In this document: positions 1-8,984 of the stretch, piece by piece | How positions within the stretch are numbered: position 1 is the stretch's first letter | Layout: each line of letters opens with the position of its first letter | Assembly: GCA_965277355.1 (NCBI GenBank) | Contig: CBDICN010000002.1 | Location: 620,001 to 684,000, forward strand | Direction: 5' to 3' | Length of the DNA stretch: 64,000 nucleotides | Source of the DNA: RH-AL1 sp965277355 | GTDB lineage: Bacteria > Pseudomonadota > Alphaproteobacteria > Rhizobiales > Beijerinckiaceae | Translations under genes and position numbers: made by a program | Notes under the pieces: model-generated | Databases searched by the model: none | The model's input: the letters and a program-made list of their open reading frames with translations, nothing else | Told to the model about the DNA's origin: nothing

Positions 1-2
1 GG

Positions 3-2192
3 CATGCGCCGCGAGCGACGCCGCGGCCGACGGAAGCGGCACCGCTGCCGACGCGAAGTCCTCCCGACCCGCTGCTCGCGACAGCGGACATCCCCGCCTG
101 GCAGCGTCCCTTCATCGCCGCGCCGGGCGTGCGCTACATGCGGACCCCGGATCTTCTGCTCCGCCGACGCCGCGAGGCGCAGGGAGTGCCCGAGGGAGAG
201 GCCCCGATCGCGCCGCTCGTGGCCAAAGTTCTGAACAGCCCCGATCCCCAGGAGATCGCGGCACACGCTTTCGACACCGATGTCATGGACGAGGTTGAGC
301 ACTTGAGTACCGAAGACCAGCTTGCCTTTGAGTCGCGCCGAGCCCTGCCGCAGCGCATGCGTATGATGAGCGGGTTCGCCGTCGAGCCGCCGCAGCCGGC
401 GAACGACCCCGCGACCGCGCCGCAACCCGAAGCGGCGCCCAGGAAGCAGGCTTTTGCCATTCAAGTTCGGGCCAAAACCAAATCGCCGCTGTCCTCGAGC
501 GAGACGGCGGGCTTCGAGGCGGTTGCCGCGGCGGTGCCGCTTGAACCCAAGCTGATGACGACGACGGCTCTCGTCGCGCAGACGCCGGGCGAGGCACCGA
601 CGCTCGCGCCGCACCACGCCGCCGCCTATCGGTACCCCTCGATAGACCTGCTCGCCATGCCGCGCAAAGCCGAGGGTGCCGCGCTCACCGCCGATATGCT
701 CGAGCAGAACGCCCGCCTACTGGAGACGACGCTTGAGGATTTCGGGATCCGCGGCGAGATCATCCACGTGCGCGCCGGGCCCGTCGTGACGCTCTACGAG
801 CTCGAGCCGGCACCGGGCATGAAGTCCTCTCGCGTGATCGGCCTCGCCGACGATATCGCACGCTCGATGTCCGCGCTCTCCGCCCGTGTCGCCGTGGTGC
901 CCGGCCGCAACGCCATCGGCATCGAGTTGCCGAACGAGCGTCGCGAGACCGTGTACTTCCGCGAGATGGTCGAGAGCGAGGAATTCGGCGACTCGAAGCA
1001 CAAGCTCGCGATCGCGCTCGGCAAGACCATCGGCGGCGAGCCGGTTATCGCCGAACTCGCGAAGATGCCTCACCTGCTCGTCGCCGGCACCACCGGTTCC
1101 GGCAAGTCGGTCGCCATCAACACGATGATCCTGTCGCTGCTCTACCGTTTGACGCCGGAGCAATGCCGCCTGATCATGGTCGACCCGAAGATGCTGGAAC
1201 TCTCCGTTTACGACGGCATCCCGCATCTGCTGACCCCGGTTGTCACCGACCCGAAGAAGGCGGTGGTGGCGCTGAAGTGGGCGGTGCGCGAGATGGAAGA
1301 CCGCTACAGGAAGATGTCGAAGCTGGGCGTGCGCAACATCGACGGCTTCAACGCCCGCGTGACGCAGGCTAAGGCCGCCGGCGAGACGATCATGATGCAG
1401 GTGACGACCGGCTTCGAGCGCGACACCGGGAAGCCGACGACCGAGGACCACGCGATGGACCTCACCGCGCTGCCCTACATCGTCATCATCGTCGACGAGA
1501 TGGCCGACCTGATGATGGTCGCCGGCAAGGACATCGAAGGCGCCATCCAGCGCCTGGCGCAGATGGCGCGCGCGGCCGGCATTCACCTCATCATGGCGAC
1601 GCAGCGCCCGTCGGTCGACGTCATCACCGGCACGATCAAGGCCAACTTTCCGACCCGCATCTCCTTCCAGGTCACGTCGAAGATCGACTCGCGCACCATC
1701 CTCGGCGAGCAGGGCGCCGAGCAGTTGCTCGGCCAGGGCGACATGCTGCACATGCAAGGCGGCGGCCGCATCTACCGCGTTCACGGCCCCTTCGTCTCCG
1801 ACGACGAGGTCGAGAAGGTCGTGGCGCATCTCAAGACGCAAGGGCATCCGACCTATCTCGATAGCGTCACCGACGACGTAGAGGCGGACGCCGGCGAGGA
1901 CGACGAGGATACGGGCGATGCCGCCGTCTTCGACAAGACCGCGATGGGCGGCGGCGAGGATGAGGGAAACCTCTACGAGCAGGCGGTGAAGATCGTGCTG
2001 CGCGACAAGAAGAGTTCGGTCTCCTACGTTCAGCGGCGGCTGCAGGTCGGCTACAACAAGGCGGCCTCGCTGATCGAGCGGATGGAGAAGGAAGGCGTGC
2101 TCGGGCCGGCGAACCACACCGGCAAGCGCGAGATCCTCGCCCACAGCCGCGCCCGCGTCATTTCCGGCGTGGCGGGCGACGACGAAGAGTAA
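3..2192 (+). CDS. ftsK: DNA translocase FtsK, 5' end outside window
   Basis: ATP-driven DNA pump at the division septum that moves chromosome termini and delivers dimer-resolution sites to XerCD. The reading frame is open from the first bases (codon boundary at base 3), so the N-terminal membrane domain lies upstream of the window. What remains is a Pro/Ala-rich linker, the alpha/beta motor and the C-terminal gamma domain. The Walker A motif GTTGSGKS is at about 1086-1109 and the Walker B region VIIVDEMADL at about 1480-1508. The arginine-rich stretch ATQRPSVDVITG, typical of FtsK, follows. The winged-helix gamma domain (YEQAVKIVLRDKKSSVSYVQ) starts near 1970 and ends just before the stop. 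A methionine at base 129 exists, but coding clearly continues upstream of it (residues AWQRPFIAAPGVRYM), so I do not take it as the start. The family assignment is certain. Confidence 0.97.
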   Translation, partial: HAPRATPRPTEAAPLPTRSPPDPLLATADIPAWQRPFIAAPGVRYMRTPDLLLRRRREAQGVPEGEAPIAPLVAKVLNSPDPQEIAAHAFDTDVMDEVEHLSTEDQLAFESRRALPQRMRMMSGFAVEPPQPANDPATAPQPEAAPRKQAFAIQVRAKTKSPLSSSETAGFEAVAAAVPLEPKLMTTTALVAQTPGEAPTLAPHHAAAYRYPSIDLLAMPRKAEGAALTADMLEQNARLLETTLEDFGIRGEIIHVRAGPVVTLYELEPAPGMKSSRVIGLADDIARSMSALSARVAVVPGRNAIGIELPNERRETVYFREMVESEEFGDSKHKLAIALGKTIGGEPVIAELAKMPHLLVAGTTGSGKSVAINTMILSLLYRLTPEQCRLIMVDPKMLELSVYDGIPHLLTPVVTDPKKAVVALKWAVREMEDRYRKMSKLGVRNIDGFNARVTQAKAAGETIMMQVTTGFERDTGKPTTEDHAMDLTALPYIVIIVDEMADLMMVAGKDIEGAIQRLAQMARAAGIHLIMATQRPSVDVITGTIKANFPTRISFQVTSKIDSRTILGEQGAEQLLGQGDMLHMQGGGRIYRVHGPFVSDDEVEKVVAHLKTQGHPTYLDSVTDDVEADAGEDDEDTGDAAVFDKTAMGGGEDEGNLYEQAVKIVLRDKKSSVSYVQRRLQVGYNKAASLIERMEKEGVLGPANHTGKREILAHSRARVISGVAGDDEE

Positions 2193-2332
2193 GGCGGCGC
2201 CTGCGACCGACGGCGTCCCCGCAAGCCTTTGTCCGAGCATCCGCGCAGGCCGACGCAATCTGGACGATGGTATGCCCGCGATCTCGCAGCCCGGATGGCC
2301 GGGACAAGCCCGGCCCGCTCTAACACGGACGG

Positions 2333-3301
2333 TTATTGCGCGGCAGGCGTGTTGGACGGCGCCGGACTGGGCATCTTGAACGGCGCCGCGTGAGGCGATG
2401 AGCCGGCGCGGCGGCGATCCGTCCGCTCCGAAGCCGGCTCGATCTTCGCGGCCGCATCCGCCTGCCCCGGCGGGACGAGATGCCCGGCATTGTCGAGCAG
2501 CGGGACGTTGTAGTCCTCGAGCACCTTGGTGATCTCAGCTCGTCGTGCGCGAATGACGCCTTCGAGCTTATGTTTCCAATCCGTCTCGTCGTGGCGTACG
2601 CCGAAGGTGATCCGATAGCTGAAGCCCTGCTTCTCGGCATCCTTCAGTAGCGGCGTCATCTCGAGCGCACCGCTGGATTGTTTGACGGCCAATCCGACCA
2701 GCGGACCCCAAACGATCGCGGCCTCGATCTTCTTGGCCCTGAGGTCGTCCAGCAGCGTCGTCAGCGGCGAATTGTAGCGATGATCCACGATAAGCGGATA
2801 GACCACCGCCCCGTCCATCAACCCCTTGGCGAGCATCATGTCGACCGGCGGCGTCGCGGCGAAGACGCCCAGAGGGTGTCCCTTCAGCCGAGGATCCTCG
2901 AGCGACTCGATGCCGTTCAGCGCACTGCCTTTGAGCGCGACGAGGACGTAAGTCGAGCGATAGTACGGGTTCGTCGACTGCAGCATCTCCGCGCCCACCG
3001 CATCGCCCAACACGACGTCGCACAGATCGCTGTTCAGCGTGTTGCGGATGAAGCCCGGCCCGGACGGCGCCCAGAAGTAGCGCACCGGCTCCTTGAGTTC
3101 GTTCCCGACGATGGCGGCGATCTTGTTCTCGAAGCCCTCCTTGTCGCGGTCCGAGAACGGCATATTGGCCGGGTCGGAACAGACCCGCAGCGCGGTGCGC
3201 GAAACCAGATCGGGCATGTCCTGCGCACGGACGGTGCCGGTCGCGATCGCCAGCCCGAGCAGGCACAGCCAAATCCGCGCCTTGATCGATGATGCCAGCA
3301 T
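2333..3301 (-). CDS. xoxJ: XoxJ, periplasmic accessory protein of lanthanide methanol dehydrogenase
   Basis: Periplasmic solute-binding-like protein (322 aa) of the MxaJ/XoxJ family, thought to help assemble or activate the quinoprotein methanol dehydrogenase. It has a Sec signal peptide (residues 1 to about 27, ending VRAQ). The family-typical opening LRVCSDPANMPFSD and a type II binding-protein core follow. The C-terminal 50 residues are a low-complexity Pro/Ala/Ser tail. The start at 3301 is chosen because an AGGAGG ribosome-binding site sits 7-8 bases upstream and the signal peptide begins there; an in-frame Met 11 codons upstream lacks both. It is the third gene of xoxF-xoxG-xoxJ, and that order is the main support for the name. 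Family known; exact biochemical role inferred. Confidence 0.88.
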   Translation of the reverse strand: MLASSIKARIWLCLLGLAIATGTVRAQDMPDLVSRTALRVCSDPANMPFSDRDKEGFENKIAAIVGNELKEPVRYFWAPSGPGFIRNTLNSDLCDVVLGDAVGAEMLQSTNPYYRSTYVLVALKGSALNGIESLEDPRLKGHPLGVFAATPPVDMMLAKGLMDGAVVYPLIVDHRYNSPLTTLLDDLRAKKIEAAIVWGPLVGLAVKQSSGALEMTPLLKDAEKQGFSYRITFGVRHDETDWKHKLEGVIRARRAEITKVLEDYNVPLLDNAGHLVPPGQADAAAKIEPASERTDRRRAGSSPHAAPFKMPSPAPSNTPAAQ

Positions 3302-3351
3302 CCGGAGACCTCCTGCATGACGAACGGGGCTCACGACGGCGCCGGAAACGG

Positions 3352-3376
3352 AAACGGCCGCGCTAAGCGGCCGTTT
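3352..3376 (-). terminator. stem-loop between xoxG and xoxJ
   Basis: A perfect 10-bp stem (AAACGGCCGC / GCGGCCGTTT) with a 5-base loop lies in the 96-bp gap between xoxG and xoxJ. Read in the direction of the genes it has only a weak broken T-run after it. It could be a partial terminator or an mRNA-processing or stability hairpin rather than a full stop. Confidence 0.55.
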
Positions 3377-3397
3377 GCAGCGTTGTCCGCGCCTCGA

Positions 3398-4129
3398 TCA
3401 GAAGCCGAGGCAGGCGGTTTCCTGCGCGCCGTAAATCTCAGGCTTCTCCTCGTGCTTGGTCGGCTGCTCACGGCTCCACAGGCCGAGCGAACGGGCGCGG
3501 ATGTAGACGTAGATGTCGTTGATGTAGCACTGGACGTTCTTGTTGTTGCCGAACGACGGCATCACCAGGTTCGACGAGTTGGTGACGTTCTGCTTGCCGG
3601 CGGCGACCGTCTGCAAGAATTCGGGATAGGTGAGCGTCTTCAGGGCGTCGACGAGCGAGGGCGCGTAGCTCGAGCCGAGCGCGTCGGGGCCGTGGCACAC
3701 GAGGCAATTGGCGCCGTAGCGCCGGTAGCCCGATGCAACGGCCCACCCGGGCGTCCCGTTCTTGTTCACGAACGGCGTCGGGTTGCCATCCTTATCGAGC
3801 CACAGGCCGTTGGCCTGCTGCTCGACCGGCGGATCGTCGCTCGGCTTGAAGTCGTTGGCGGCCTTCTTCACGATCTTGGTCGGATCGGTCTTGGCGAGCT
3901 CGGCCTCGGCCTTCTTTACCGGGTCGTTGTCGTCCTTAGACGCCTTTCCCCCGTTGGGATCTTCCGGAAGCGCGAGCTGGTCGACCGGCGCCTTCGTAGT
4001 CGATGCCTTGGCAGTCGGTGCCTTGTCGGTCGGTGCCTTGGCATCGTCGGCCGCGGCGTTGCCCGGCATCGCCATCAAAGTCGCGATAGCCGCGGCAGCC
4101 GCAAGGGTCATAATTCCATTCGATCGCAT
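3398..4129 (-). CDS. xoxG: XoxG, cytochrome c electron acceptor of XoxF
   Basis: Class I c-type cytochrome of 243 aa that accepts electrons from XoxF in the periplasm. It has a signal peptide (residues 1-27). A low-complexity KAPT/KAST segment of roughly 30 residues follows, which is longer than usual. The heme-binding CLVCH is at 142-146 and a likely axial Met at about 190 (SNLVMPSFG). The start at 4129 is supported by GAGGAA upstream and by the signal peptide; the longer in-frame extension reads into arginine-rich nonsense. It lies downstream of xoxF across a 140-bp gap containing a strong hairpin, and upstream of xoxJ. The position and single heme make XoxG more likely than an unrelated cytochrome. 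Confidence 0.9.
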   Translation of the reverse strand: MRSNGIMTLAAAAAIATLMAMPGNAAADDAKAPTDKAPTAKASTTKAPVDQLALPEDPNGGKASKDDNDPVKKAEAELAKTDPTKIVKKAANDFKPSDDPPVEQQANGLWLDKDGNPTPFVNKNGTPGWAVASGYRRYGANCLVCHGPDALGSSYAPSLVDALKTLTYPEFLQTVAAGKQNVTNSSNLVMPSFGNNKNVQCYINDIYVYIRARSLGLWSREQPTKHEEKPEIYGAQETACLGF

Positions 4130-4207
4130 GGCCACTTTGATTTCCTCATCGCTCCGCGCCTCTCGCGCAGGAGGCCTCTTTTCGAGCGAAGCCCAAGTTA
4201 ACACGTG

Positions 4208-4237
4208 AAAAAACCAGCGCGCTAGCCGCGCGCTGGT
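4208..4237 (-). terminator. hairpin with T-tract between xoxF and xoxG
   Basis: The 10-bp stem ACCAGCGCGC / GCGCGCTGGT has a 5-base loop and is followed, in the xoxF-to-xoxG direction, by six T. A shorter T-run lies on the other side, so it looks bidirectional. Because xoxG and xoxJ follow on the same strand, it probably acts as an attenuator that keeps xoxF transcript in excess over xoxG and xoxJ. Confidence 0.75.
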
Positions 4238-4269
4238 CTTTTGCTTGCTAGTCTTTGTCGCAGCCGGCG

Positions 4270-6126
4270 TTAGCTGTTCGGGATAGCGAAGACGGTGAGC
4301 GTACCGCCGAGAGCGGTATAGTTGTTGAGGGCGGCGTAGCCACCGACAGCACCCAGACCGGCGTTCGGGTCGGTCAGACCGGCGGCGAGACCGATGCCGG
4401 CCCAACCACCGACGCCCGAAAGGACGGCGACGTACTGCTTGCCCTTGTGCTCGTAGGTCATGACGTTGCCGATGATGCCCGACGGCGTCTTGAACTTGTA
4501 GAGTTCCTTACCCGAATGGGCGTCGACCGCCTTCAAGTATCCTTCGAGCGTTCCGTAGAACACGACGTTGCCGGCGGTGGCGAGAGCACCCGACCACACC
4601 GAGAACTGCTCCGGGTCCGACCACGCGATCTTGCCCTTGGTGGCGTCCCAGGCGATGAAGTTACCCATGTTGTTGCCACCGGGAGCCGGGAACATCGACA
4701 GGGTCGCGCCAACGTAGGGCTGACCGGGGGTGTAGGAAACCTTGAACGGCTCGTAGTCCATGCAGACATGGTTGGTCGGCACGTAGAACAGGCCGGTCTT
4801 GGGCGAAAAGGCCGAAGGCTGCTCGTCCTTGGTGCCGAGAGCCGCCGGGCAGACGCCCTTCGAGTTGACGTCCTCGCCGTTGTGCTCGGTCGAGTACTTG
4901 GCGACGACGAGCGGCCGGCCGTAGGTCTGGGACGACTTGTCCATGTCGACCTTGGAGGCCCAGTTTACCGCCGGATCGTACTTCTGCGCGACGAGCAACT
5001 CGCCGCTGGTGCGGTCGAGCGTGTAGCCGAAGCCGTTACGATCGAAGTGGACGAGGAGCTTGCGATCCTGGCCATCGACCTTCTGATCGACCAGCGGCAT
5101 TTCGTTGATGCCGTCGTAGTCCCATTGGTCATGCGGGGTCATCTGGTAGACCCATTTGGCCTCGCCGGTGTCGGGGTTACGGGCCCAAATCGTCATCGAC
5201 CACTTGTTGTCGCCAGGACGCTGCTTCGGATTCCAGGTCGAGGGATTGCCCGAGCCGTAGTACATCAGGTTCAGCTTGGGGTCGTAGGAGTACCAGCCCC
5301 AGGTGCAGCCGCCGCCGGTCTTCCACTGATCGCCTTCCCAGGTCTTCAGCGAGGAGTCCTTGCCGACCGGTTTGCCGAGAGACATCGTCTTCTCGGGGTT
5401 CATCAGCATCATCTCGTCGGTACCCACGGAGTACCCGCGCCAGATGCGCTTGCCGGTGTTCTGATCGTAGGCCGTCACGTGGCACTGCACGCCGAACTCG
5501 CCGCCCGAGATGCCGACGATGACCTTGCCGTTGACCGGCAGGACGGTCGCGGTGTTAGTCTCGCCCTTCTTCGGGTCGCCGTTCTGGACCTTCCAGAGCT
5601 CCTGGCCGGTCTTGGCGTCGAGCGCGACGACGTTGGTATCGGCCTGATGGAGGAACAGCTTGCCGTTGTCATAGGCGAGACCGCGGTTGACTGTGTCGCA
5701 GCACATCACCGGGATCACGTTCGGATCCTGCTTCGGCGTGTACTTCCAAACGATCTTGCCTTCGTTGTTGAGGTCGAGGCCGTAGACGATGTTCGGGAAG
5801 GGGGTGTGGACGTACATCATGTCGCCGATTACGAGCGGCGAACCCTCGTGACCGCGCAGAACGCCGGTCGAGAACGTCCACGCGACCTGCAGCTTCTTCA
5901 CGTTTTCCGCGTTGATCTGGTCGAGTTTCGAGTAGCGGGTGTTGGCATAGTCGCCGGTCTGGAGAGCCCAGTCGTTCGGGTTCTGCATCAGCTTGGCGAC
6001 GCTGTCGCCAGTAACTTGTTTCGGCGCAGCCGCCTGTTGGCCGGCAGGCGCGGCATCATCTGCCATAACCGGCAGGGAATAGGACAGCAGGCAAGCGGTA
6101 GCCGCAGCCAAACCGAGGTACTTCAT
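4270..6126 (-). CDS. xoxF: XoxF, lanthanide-dependent PQQ methanol dehydrogenase
   Basis: Periplasmic quinoprotein (618 aa with signal peptide) that oxidises methanol to formaldehyde or formate using PQQ and a lanthanide ion. The signal peptide spans residues 1-22 (VMADDA). The vicinal disulfide pair is Cys142-Cys143 (VMCCDTV). Candidate metal ligands are Glu210 (SGGEFG) and Asn294 (GSGNPS). The catalytic Asp336 and the extra Asp338 lie in HDQWDYDGIN; this second Asp distinguishes XoxF from calcium-dependent MxaF, which has Ala there. Beta-propeller tryptophan motifs such as GKIVWKY and GQELWKV recur. The start at 6126 follows GGAGG with 9-base spacing; a Met 8 codons earlier has no signal-peptide logic. 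XoxG and XoxJ follow, and an ABC transporter precedes on the same strand. No MxaI small-subunit gene is nearby. Confidence 0.97.
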   Translation of the reverse strand: MKYLGLAAATACLLSYSLPVMADDAAPAGQQAAAPKQVTGDSVAKLMQNPNDWALQTGDYANTRYSKLDQINAENVKKLQVAWTFSTGVLRGHEGSPLVIGDMMYVHTPFPNIVYGLDLNNEGKIVWKYTPKQDPNVIPVMCCDTVNRGLAYDNGKLFLHQADTNVVALDAKTGQELWKVQNGDPKKGETNTATVLPVNGKVIVGISGGEFGVQCHVTAYDQNTGKRIWRGYSVGTDEMMLMNPEKTMSLGKPVGKDSSLKTWEGDQWKTGGGCTWGWYSYDPKLNLMYYGSGNPSTWNPKQRPGDNKWSMTIWARNPDTGEAKWVYQMTPHDQWDYDGINEMPLVDQKVDGQDRKLLVHFDRNGFGYTLDRTSGELLVAQKYDPAVNWASKVDMDKSSQTYGRPLVVAKYSTEHNGEDVNSKGVCPAALGTKDEQPSAFSPKTGLFYVPTNHVCMDYEPFKVSYTPGQPYVGATLSMFPAPGGNNMGNFIAWDATKGKIAWSDPEQFSVWSGALATAGNVVFYGTLEGYLKAVDAHSGKELYKFKTPSGIIGNVMTYEHKGKQYVAVLSGVGGWAGIGLAAGLTDPNAGLGAVGGYAALNNYTALGGTLTVFAIPNS

Positions 6127-6505
6127 ATGGGGCTTCCTCCATCCGAACACGCCCCGGACTCATTCCGGTCGCGGTTCAAAAGCATCGACAAACGTTGGTA
6201 GGGAAACGATGTTGTCCGGCCGCTCATGGTTGTTCTTGTTGTGGCTTTCTTGTTGTCGCGGCCGCCTCGTTTTGCCTTCCGGTCGCGCCGGTTTCTCCCG
6301 GACGCGGCGGGACACTACCAACGCCGTTGCATGACGCAAGACGTTTCTTAGAAAGCGCTCAGGTGATTTCCTCTGTCTTTCGTCGTAAGATTCGGCACGC
6401 CGAAAGCGATCTCTCATTCTTAACCAAGTGCGGACAAGCACTTGCAAGCGCTGAACAAAAATTCTGCGACGAAAGCGCGCGTCGCCGCCGAGCCGCCGCT
6501 TTCGG
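6127..6505 (-). promoter_or_regulatory. 379-bp spacer upstream of xoxF
   Basis: Non-coding gap between the ABC ATPase gene and xoxF, both on the minus strand. It is less GC-rich than its neighbours and has no convincing ORF. By position it should carry the xoxF promoter. I cannot point to a specific operator or an obvious -35/-10 pair. Confidence 0.4.
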
Positions 6506-7252
6506 TCACGTCGTCGCCTGCGACATCGAGGCCGTGCCGAGAAGCCGAGACCGCGCCGATCCGATCCACGTCTCGGTTCGCTCGGCCCGCGGCGTCGTCA
6601 GCGGCACGGTCGCGCGCACGCAAGTGGGGCGCGGCGCGAGAACGAGGATCGTGTCGCTGTGCAGCATCGCTTCGCGGACGTCGTGCGTCACCATGAGGAC
6701 GCTCGCCCCTCGCCGTTCCGCGGCGTCGAAGACGACGGCCCGCAGGATCGCGGCGCTGTCCTCGTCCAGCGAGACGAAGGCCTCGTCGAGCACCAGCAGG
6801 TCCGGCTCGACCGCCAGCGCACGGGCCAGCGCAACGCGCCTCGCCATGCCGCCGGAAATCTGGTTCGGGCGGTGGCGGCGCCACTCGAGGAGCCCGACCG
6901 CCGCGAGCAGCGTGTCCAGGCGCGCGGCATCGAGGGTGGGCGCAACCAAGCGCACGTTGTGCTCGACGGTCAGCCACGGCAGCAGCCGGGGATCCTGGAA
7001 CACGACGCCGAGCCGCAGCGCCGTCGGCGCCGGCGTGAGGCTGCCCTCGAAGGCATCGTCGAGCCCGGTGATGATCCGCAGCGCCGTGGTCTTGCCGCAA
7101 CCCGACGGCCCCAGCAGGCACGTCACCTGACCTCGCGGAAGGTCGAAGCGGAGCCCGGCGATGATCTCCAGCCGTTCCGCGCCGCGCGTCAGACTCTTGC
7201 CGACGATGTCGACCTTAAGAAGCGGCGGACCGCCAGCGTCTGGCATAATCAT
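6506..7252 (-). CDS. ABC transporter ATPase, NitT/TauT (SsuB-like) family
   Basis: Cytoplasmic ATP-binding subunit (248 aa) of an importer. The Walker A GPSGCGKT is at 48-55, the Q-loop near VVFQDPRLLPW, the signature ISGGMARR at about 132-139, the Walker B LLVLDEAF around 152-159, and the switch His in VTHDVREA. The alanine in GGMARR replaces the more usual Gln of GGMRQR but is found in diverged members. It overlaps the permease gene upstream by 38 bases, so the two are translated together. Binding protein, permease and ATPase are read in that order, towards xoxF. The substrate cannot be told from sequence; sulfonate, nitrate and taurine are only the family defaults. Confidence 0.9.
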   Translation of the reverse strand: MIMPDAGGPPLLKVDIVGKSLTRGAERLEIIAGLRFDLPRGQVTCLLGPSGCGKTTALRIITGLDDAFEGSLTPAPTALRLGVVFQDPRLLPWLTVEHNVRLVAPTLDAARLDTLLAAVGLLEWRRHRPNQISGGMARRVALARALAVEPDLLVLDEAFVSLDEDSAAILRAVVFDAAERRGASVLMVTHDVREAMLHSDTILVLAPRPTCVRATVPLTTPRAERTETWIGSARSRLLGTASMSQATT

Positions 7253-7961
7253 CGAGCGGCTGGAGAGCGAGGATCTCGACCGCCAGCATGACGAGCGAGA
7301 AGGCGACGCTGTAGCCGATAATCTTGCGCACGTCGCCTAAGCCGAAATAGGTGTAGATCTCGAAGCCGACGCCGCTGCTCAGGCCGAACAGCTCGATCAC
7401 GAGAACGATCTTCCACACCAGTCCGATCCCGGAGCGCGCCGCCGCGACGATGAAGGGCATGGCCTGCGGCACGAGGATCCGGCGAAACCGCGTGAGCCAG
7501 GAGAGGCGATAGACGGTGCCGAGATCGTCGAGGCCTGGATCGAAGGCTCGCACGCCGTCGCGTATAATGACTGTATTGTTGGGAAACTTGCTCAGCACGA
7601 CCGCGAGAATGGCGGTTGGCTCGGTCGTGCGGAACCAGATGTAGCACAGGAAAGCGATGACGATGACGGGGGTGTTCATCAAGACGAGCAGCCACGGCAT
7701 CAGCGCTTCGTCCGTTCGTTTCGAGCGACCGAACAGCAAGCCCGACGCGCAGCCGACGATCATCGCGATGAAGAAGGCCGCCGTGGCGCGCCACAGCGTC
7801 ATCCCGATCTGGAAGGCCATGTCGCCGTGGCGAAGGTCCTCGACGATGAAGGCCGCCACCGACCATGGCGTTGGCAGGTTGTCGGATCGCAGCAGGGCGG
7901 AGACGGTGCCCCACAGCACGACGAAGCCGGCAAGAGAGATGACGAAGCGGGTGGCGCGCAA
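7215..7961 (-). CDS. ABC transporter permease, NitT/TauT (SsuC-like) family
   Basis: Inner-membrane permease of 248 aa with about six hydrophobic segments. The first is at residues 5-23. The EAA-type coupling loop lies around residues 150-170 (DLGTVYRLSWLTRFRRILVPQAMPF). The start appears to be TTG at 7961, 9 bases after the stop of the binding-protein gene and preceded by GAGGGG. The 3' end overlaps the ATPase gene by 38 bases. This is the middle gene of the three-gene importer upstream of xoxF. Confidence 0.88.
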   Translation of the reverse strand: MRATRFVISLAGFVVLWGTVSALLRSDNLPTPWSVAAFIVEDLRHGDMAFQIGMTLWRATAAFFIAMIVGCASGLLFGRSKRTDEALMPWLLVLMNTPVIVIAFLCYIWFRTTEPTAILAVVLSKFPNNTVIIRDGVRAFDPGLDDLGTVYRLSWLTRFRRILVPQAMPFIVAAARSGIGLVWKIVLVIELFGLSSGVGFEIYTYFGLGDVRKIIGYSVAFSLVMLAVEILALQPLDDYARRWRSAAS

Positions 7962-7970
7962 AAAGGCCCC

Positions 7971-8984
7971 TCAGCCGTAGATGGACTGATCCACGTAGAG
8001 GTCGGCCGGCAGACTTGCGGCGTTGCCGACGACCGCCGGACCGCCGAGCTTGGCGACGATGGCATAGAGCGATTGCGCATCGGCGATCTCCTCGCCGCGC
8101 GGCTTGCGGGGAACGCCGCGGACGAAGGCGCCCTTCAGCGCATCGAACGTCGCATCGGACGGCGCTTCCATCAGCGGCCGGATTGTCGCCCAAGCCTCGG
8201 GCTTGTCCGTCAACATGGCTTCGGCGGCATGCAGGGCCTGAGCGAAATTTTTCAAGGTGGCGATCTTCGCCTCCGGACGCAACAGGAAGCCGACCAGCGC
8301 GACCTTGCCCCTGGCGCCGAGCGTCGCGGCGATGTCCTCGACGGTGAAGACCTGACGGTAGCCCTTGGCCTGGAGCCGCGCGCAGGCGCTCCAGTACAGG
8401 AGCCCGCAGTCGAGTTCGCCGGTCTCGAGCTTGGCGGCGAGCAACGGCGGCGCGCCGTACACCGCTCGCGCCTCGGCCTTGAGGTCGAGCCCCTGCTTCG
8501 CCGCCGCGGCGCGAAGCAGGAGCCAGCTCTTGTCGAGAGGACCGCCGGCGACCCCGATCGACTTGCCCTCGAGATCGGCGACGGCCTTGATCGGCGACGA
8601 GGCCGGCACCATCAGGCCGCCCTCGGTGGAGGAATAGGGCAGGAACAGGATCGGCTTGCCCTCGGCCTTGAGCCGGGCGGCGAAGAGGAGGTCGTTGACG
8701 ATCGTGTCGACCGAGCGGGACAGGAATGCGATGCGGGCGGCCTCGTTCGAGGCCAGCGGCACGTTCTCGATCCGCACGCCCGCGGCAGCATCCAAGCCGT
8801 TGTCCCTGATCGTCTGGATCACCCAGTGCGCGGTGCCGAACGGCAGCGTGCCGACCCGGATCGGGGGACGGTCTTCGGCGCGCACGCTCGATGCCACCAG
8901 CGTTGCCACCGCACCGCCCAGTACGGCGCGGCGCGAGGCGCGGATAGCGACGCGCGCGGAATGGGAGGCGGTTGGACCAGTCAT
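7971..8984 (-). CDS. ABC transporter periplasmic binding protein, NitT/TauT (SsuA-like) family
   Basis: Solute-binding subunit of about 337 aa. The N terminus has a twin-arginine-like stretch (SRRAVLGGAVATLVASSVRA) before the mature start, suggesting Tat or Sec export. The mature part begins PPIRVGTLPFGTAHWVIQ, the family's typical first strand, and contains the DLEGKSIGVAGGP turn. The start is either ATG at 8984 or the GTG directly before it; neither has a strong Shine-Dalgarno site. It is first in the importer cluster. The 298 bp between it and the next gene (to 9282) show nothing recognisable. The ligand is unknown. Confidence 0.87.
   Translation of the reverse strand: MTGPTASHSARVAIRASRRAVLGGAVATLVASSVRAEDRPPIRVGTLPFGTAHWVIQTIRDNGLDAAAGVRIENVPLASNEAARIAFLSRSVDTIVNDLLFAARLKAEGKPILFLPYSSTEGGLMVPASSPIKAVADLEGKSIGVAGGPLDKSWLLLRAAAAKQGLDLKAEARAVYGAPPLLAAKLETGELDCGLLYWSACARLQAKGYRQVFTVEDIAATLGARGKVALVGFLLRPEAKIATLKNFAQALHAAEAMLTDKPEAWATIRPLMEAPSDATFDALKGAFVRGVPRKPRGEEIADAQSLYAIVAKLGGPAVVGNAASLPADLYVDQSIYG

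Noticed and set aside
717..2258. Long antisense reading frame opposite ftsK
   Set aside because: High-GC shadow of a well-supported gene; composition dominated by Arg, Asp and His with no family motif.
4255..6201. 648-codon frame opposite xoxF
   Set aside because: Antisense shadow; xoxF has complete catalytic and metal-ligand residues.
6127..6505. Small gene or riboswitch upstream of xoxF
   Set aside because: Short ORFs there lack ribosome-binding sites and no conserved RNA fold could be recognised.
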